A stretch of 20,306 nt of DNA from Toxoplasma gondii ME49 (taxonomy: Eukaryota > Apicomplexa > Conoidasida > Eucoccidiorida > Sarcocystidae), in NCBI RefSeq assembly GCF_000006565.2, contig NW_017383215.1:1-20306 (forward strand), in the 5' to 3' direction. Under the pieces are notes generated by a model. It did no database searches and had not been told where the DNA came from. It saw only the letters and a program-made list of their open reading frames with translations. Below, one piece after another: positions 19,558-20,306 of the stretch (position 1 is its first letter; every line of letters begins with the position of its first letter). The position numbers and the translations under genes were made by a program.

Positions 19558-20306
19558 ATGAGAAGGCTGCTGCTTTCACCTGTTGGTTTCGTCATTGTCC
19601 TGGCTACACTGTTAGAATGTCACCCGCCCGATCGGTGTGTTGCTCATCATGGCAGCAGCACTGATGAATCGAACGTGTGGTCTCCTCGAGGGGCCCAATT
19701 TGTACCCGGGGCGTCAGAGGCCGCTGTAAAAAATCAGGTTGGTATTCCTGACAGTGCCCTTCTGTGGCCGTCGCAAGATGCTACGGAAACCGGGCTGCGG
19801 CCTACGGAGCAAGTAGAGGCACGATCGTCATTTCCTGCTGCAAAGCAATATTTATCAGAGGCGGCACCTGCGCGTGGCGACCTTCCACCGCGCGCCACAG
19901 GCCTTCTGAGACGTCGAGGAGCTAGAGTGCGAACGGTGAAAGCTCACGAGATCGGTGTGGAGACTCCAAAAACGTATGGCTGGGATCACAGGGTTGTCGA
20001 CAGTGAGAAGCAGACCACGGCGCCCGTTGCAGATTCAAGTGGCTTCATTCAAATCCCCTCTTCGCGCGCCACGCCTACCACCCTGAACGCTCCGATTGAC
20101 CTCCAGGGACGGCGCGATATCAGAAACATCGTCAGGAATCGACCTCCCGCTGACTCAGATTTATCGCGTAGCGAGATTGCAGCCAAAAACGGATTCGAGC
20201 GAAGATTTGTCCGGGGTTTACAACTGAAGGTTGAGTCATTATTCAGCGGAGGTGTTTTCACGTTGACAGGACCGGCGCAGTTCCTGAAAATTGGGTCAAC
20301 GGCAAT
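19558..20306 (+). CDS. Copy 6: rhoptry-type kinase, N-terminal part (3' end outside window)
   Basis: This frame is open from ATG 19558 to the window end (249 complete codons) without any stop. It has a signal peptide (M-R-R-L-L-L-S-P-V-G-F then I/V/L-rich, ending near C-V-A), a 200-residue extension with a basic patch (L-R-R-R-G-A-R-V-R-T-V-K) and L-N-A-P-I-D, and then the start of the kinase domain, F-T-L-T-G-P-A-Q-F-L-K-I-G-S-T-A. The first glycine of the nucleotide loop is Lys here (codon 244, AAA), where copies 2 and 5 have Gly. Unlike copies 2, 4 and 5 there is no lesion in the visible part. The spot where copy 2 has TGA reads TTC here. Catalytic residues lie beyond the window. The start is chosen by alignment to copies 2, 4 and 5 and by the leader. 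Confidence 0.85.
   Translation, partial: MRRLLLSPVGFVIVLATLLECHPPDRCVAHHGSSTDESNVWSPRGAQFVPGASEAAVKNQVGIPDSALLWPSQDATETGLRPTEQVEARSSFPAAKQYLSEAAPARGDLPPRATGLLRRRGARVRTVKAHEIGVETPKTYGWDHRVVDSEKQTTAPVADSSGFIQIPSSRATPTTLNAPIDLQGRRDIRNIVRNRPPADSDLSRSEIAAKNGFERRFVRGLQLKVESLFSGGVFTLTGPAQFLKIGSTA

Noticed and set aside
1..20306. tRNA, rRNA, CRISPR, transposon or viral genes
   Set aside because: No cloverleaf, ribosomal core, regular spaced repeats, transposase motifs or terminal inverted repeats were seen on either strand.

Overview
The window looks like nuclear DNA of a cyst-forming coccidian (Toxoplasma, Neospora, Hammondia or a close relative). The basis is a set of intron-less secreted protein kinases of rhoptry-kinase (ROPK) architecture: a signal peptide, about 200 residues of low-complexity N-terminal extension, then one divergent kinase domain ending 15-25 residues after an F-L-Q-W / F-L-A-A-T motif. 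The mosaic of GC-rich coding stretches and long, non-conserved spacers fits as well. There is no bacterial operon structure, tRNA, rRNA, CRISPR or transposase. The exact species and ROP number cannot be fixed from sequence alone. The ROP19/29/38-type clusters of tandem active-like kinases are the first comparison to make.

Layout: six related kinase copies lie head-to-tail on the + strand. Copy 1 (1-600) is a 3' end. Copy 2 (3321-5141) is full length but has an in-frame TGA and an 11-bp duplication. Copy 3 (about 9652-10499) is a decayed, N-terminally truncated relic. Copy 4 (12584-14204) is full length with three small deletions. Copy 5 (16648-18298) is full length with a single frame break in an A8 run. 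Copy 6 (19558 to window end) is a 5' part that is open throughout. Spacers of 1.3-2.7 kb between copies are themselves diverged copies of one another, so the duplicated unit is gene plus spacer.

The spacer between copies 2 and 3 is longer by roughly 2 kb. It carries a GC-rich minus-strand open frame (about 6342-7904) that is unrelated to the kinases and ends in an acidic stretch plus a transmembrane segment. It is broken by one TAG, which could be a real lesion or sit in a 159-nt intron.

How the genes may work together: each kinase copy carries its own conserved leader just before the ATG, so copies were probably transcribed separately, with related promoters. All visible catalytic loops read H-N-D-L-K, meaning catalytic Asp kept and the HRD Arg lost. 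They were therefore non-RD but potentially active kinases rather than ROP5-type pseudokinases. The locus reads as a birth-and-death array with gene-conversion signatures. Several lesions sit in short homopolymers, so consensus errors in an assembly must be excluded before calling every copy dead.
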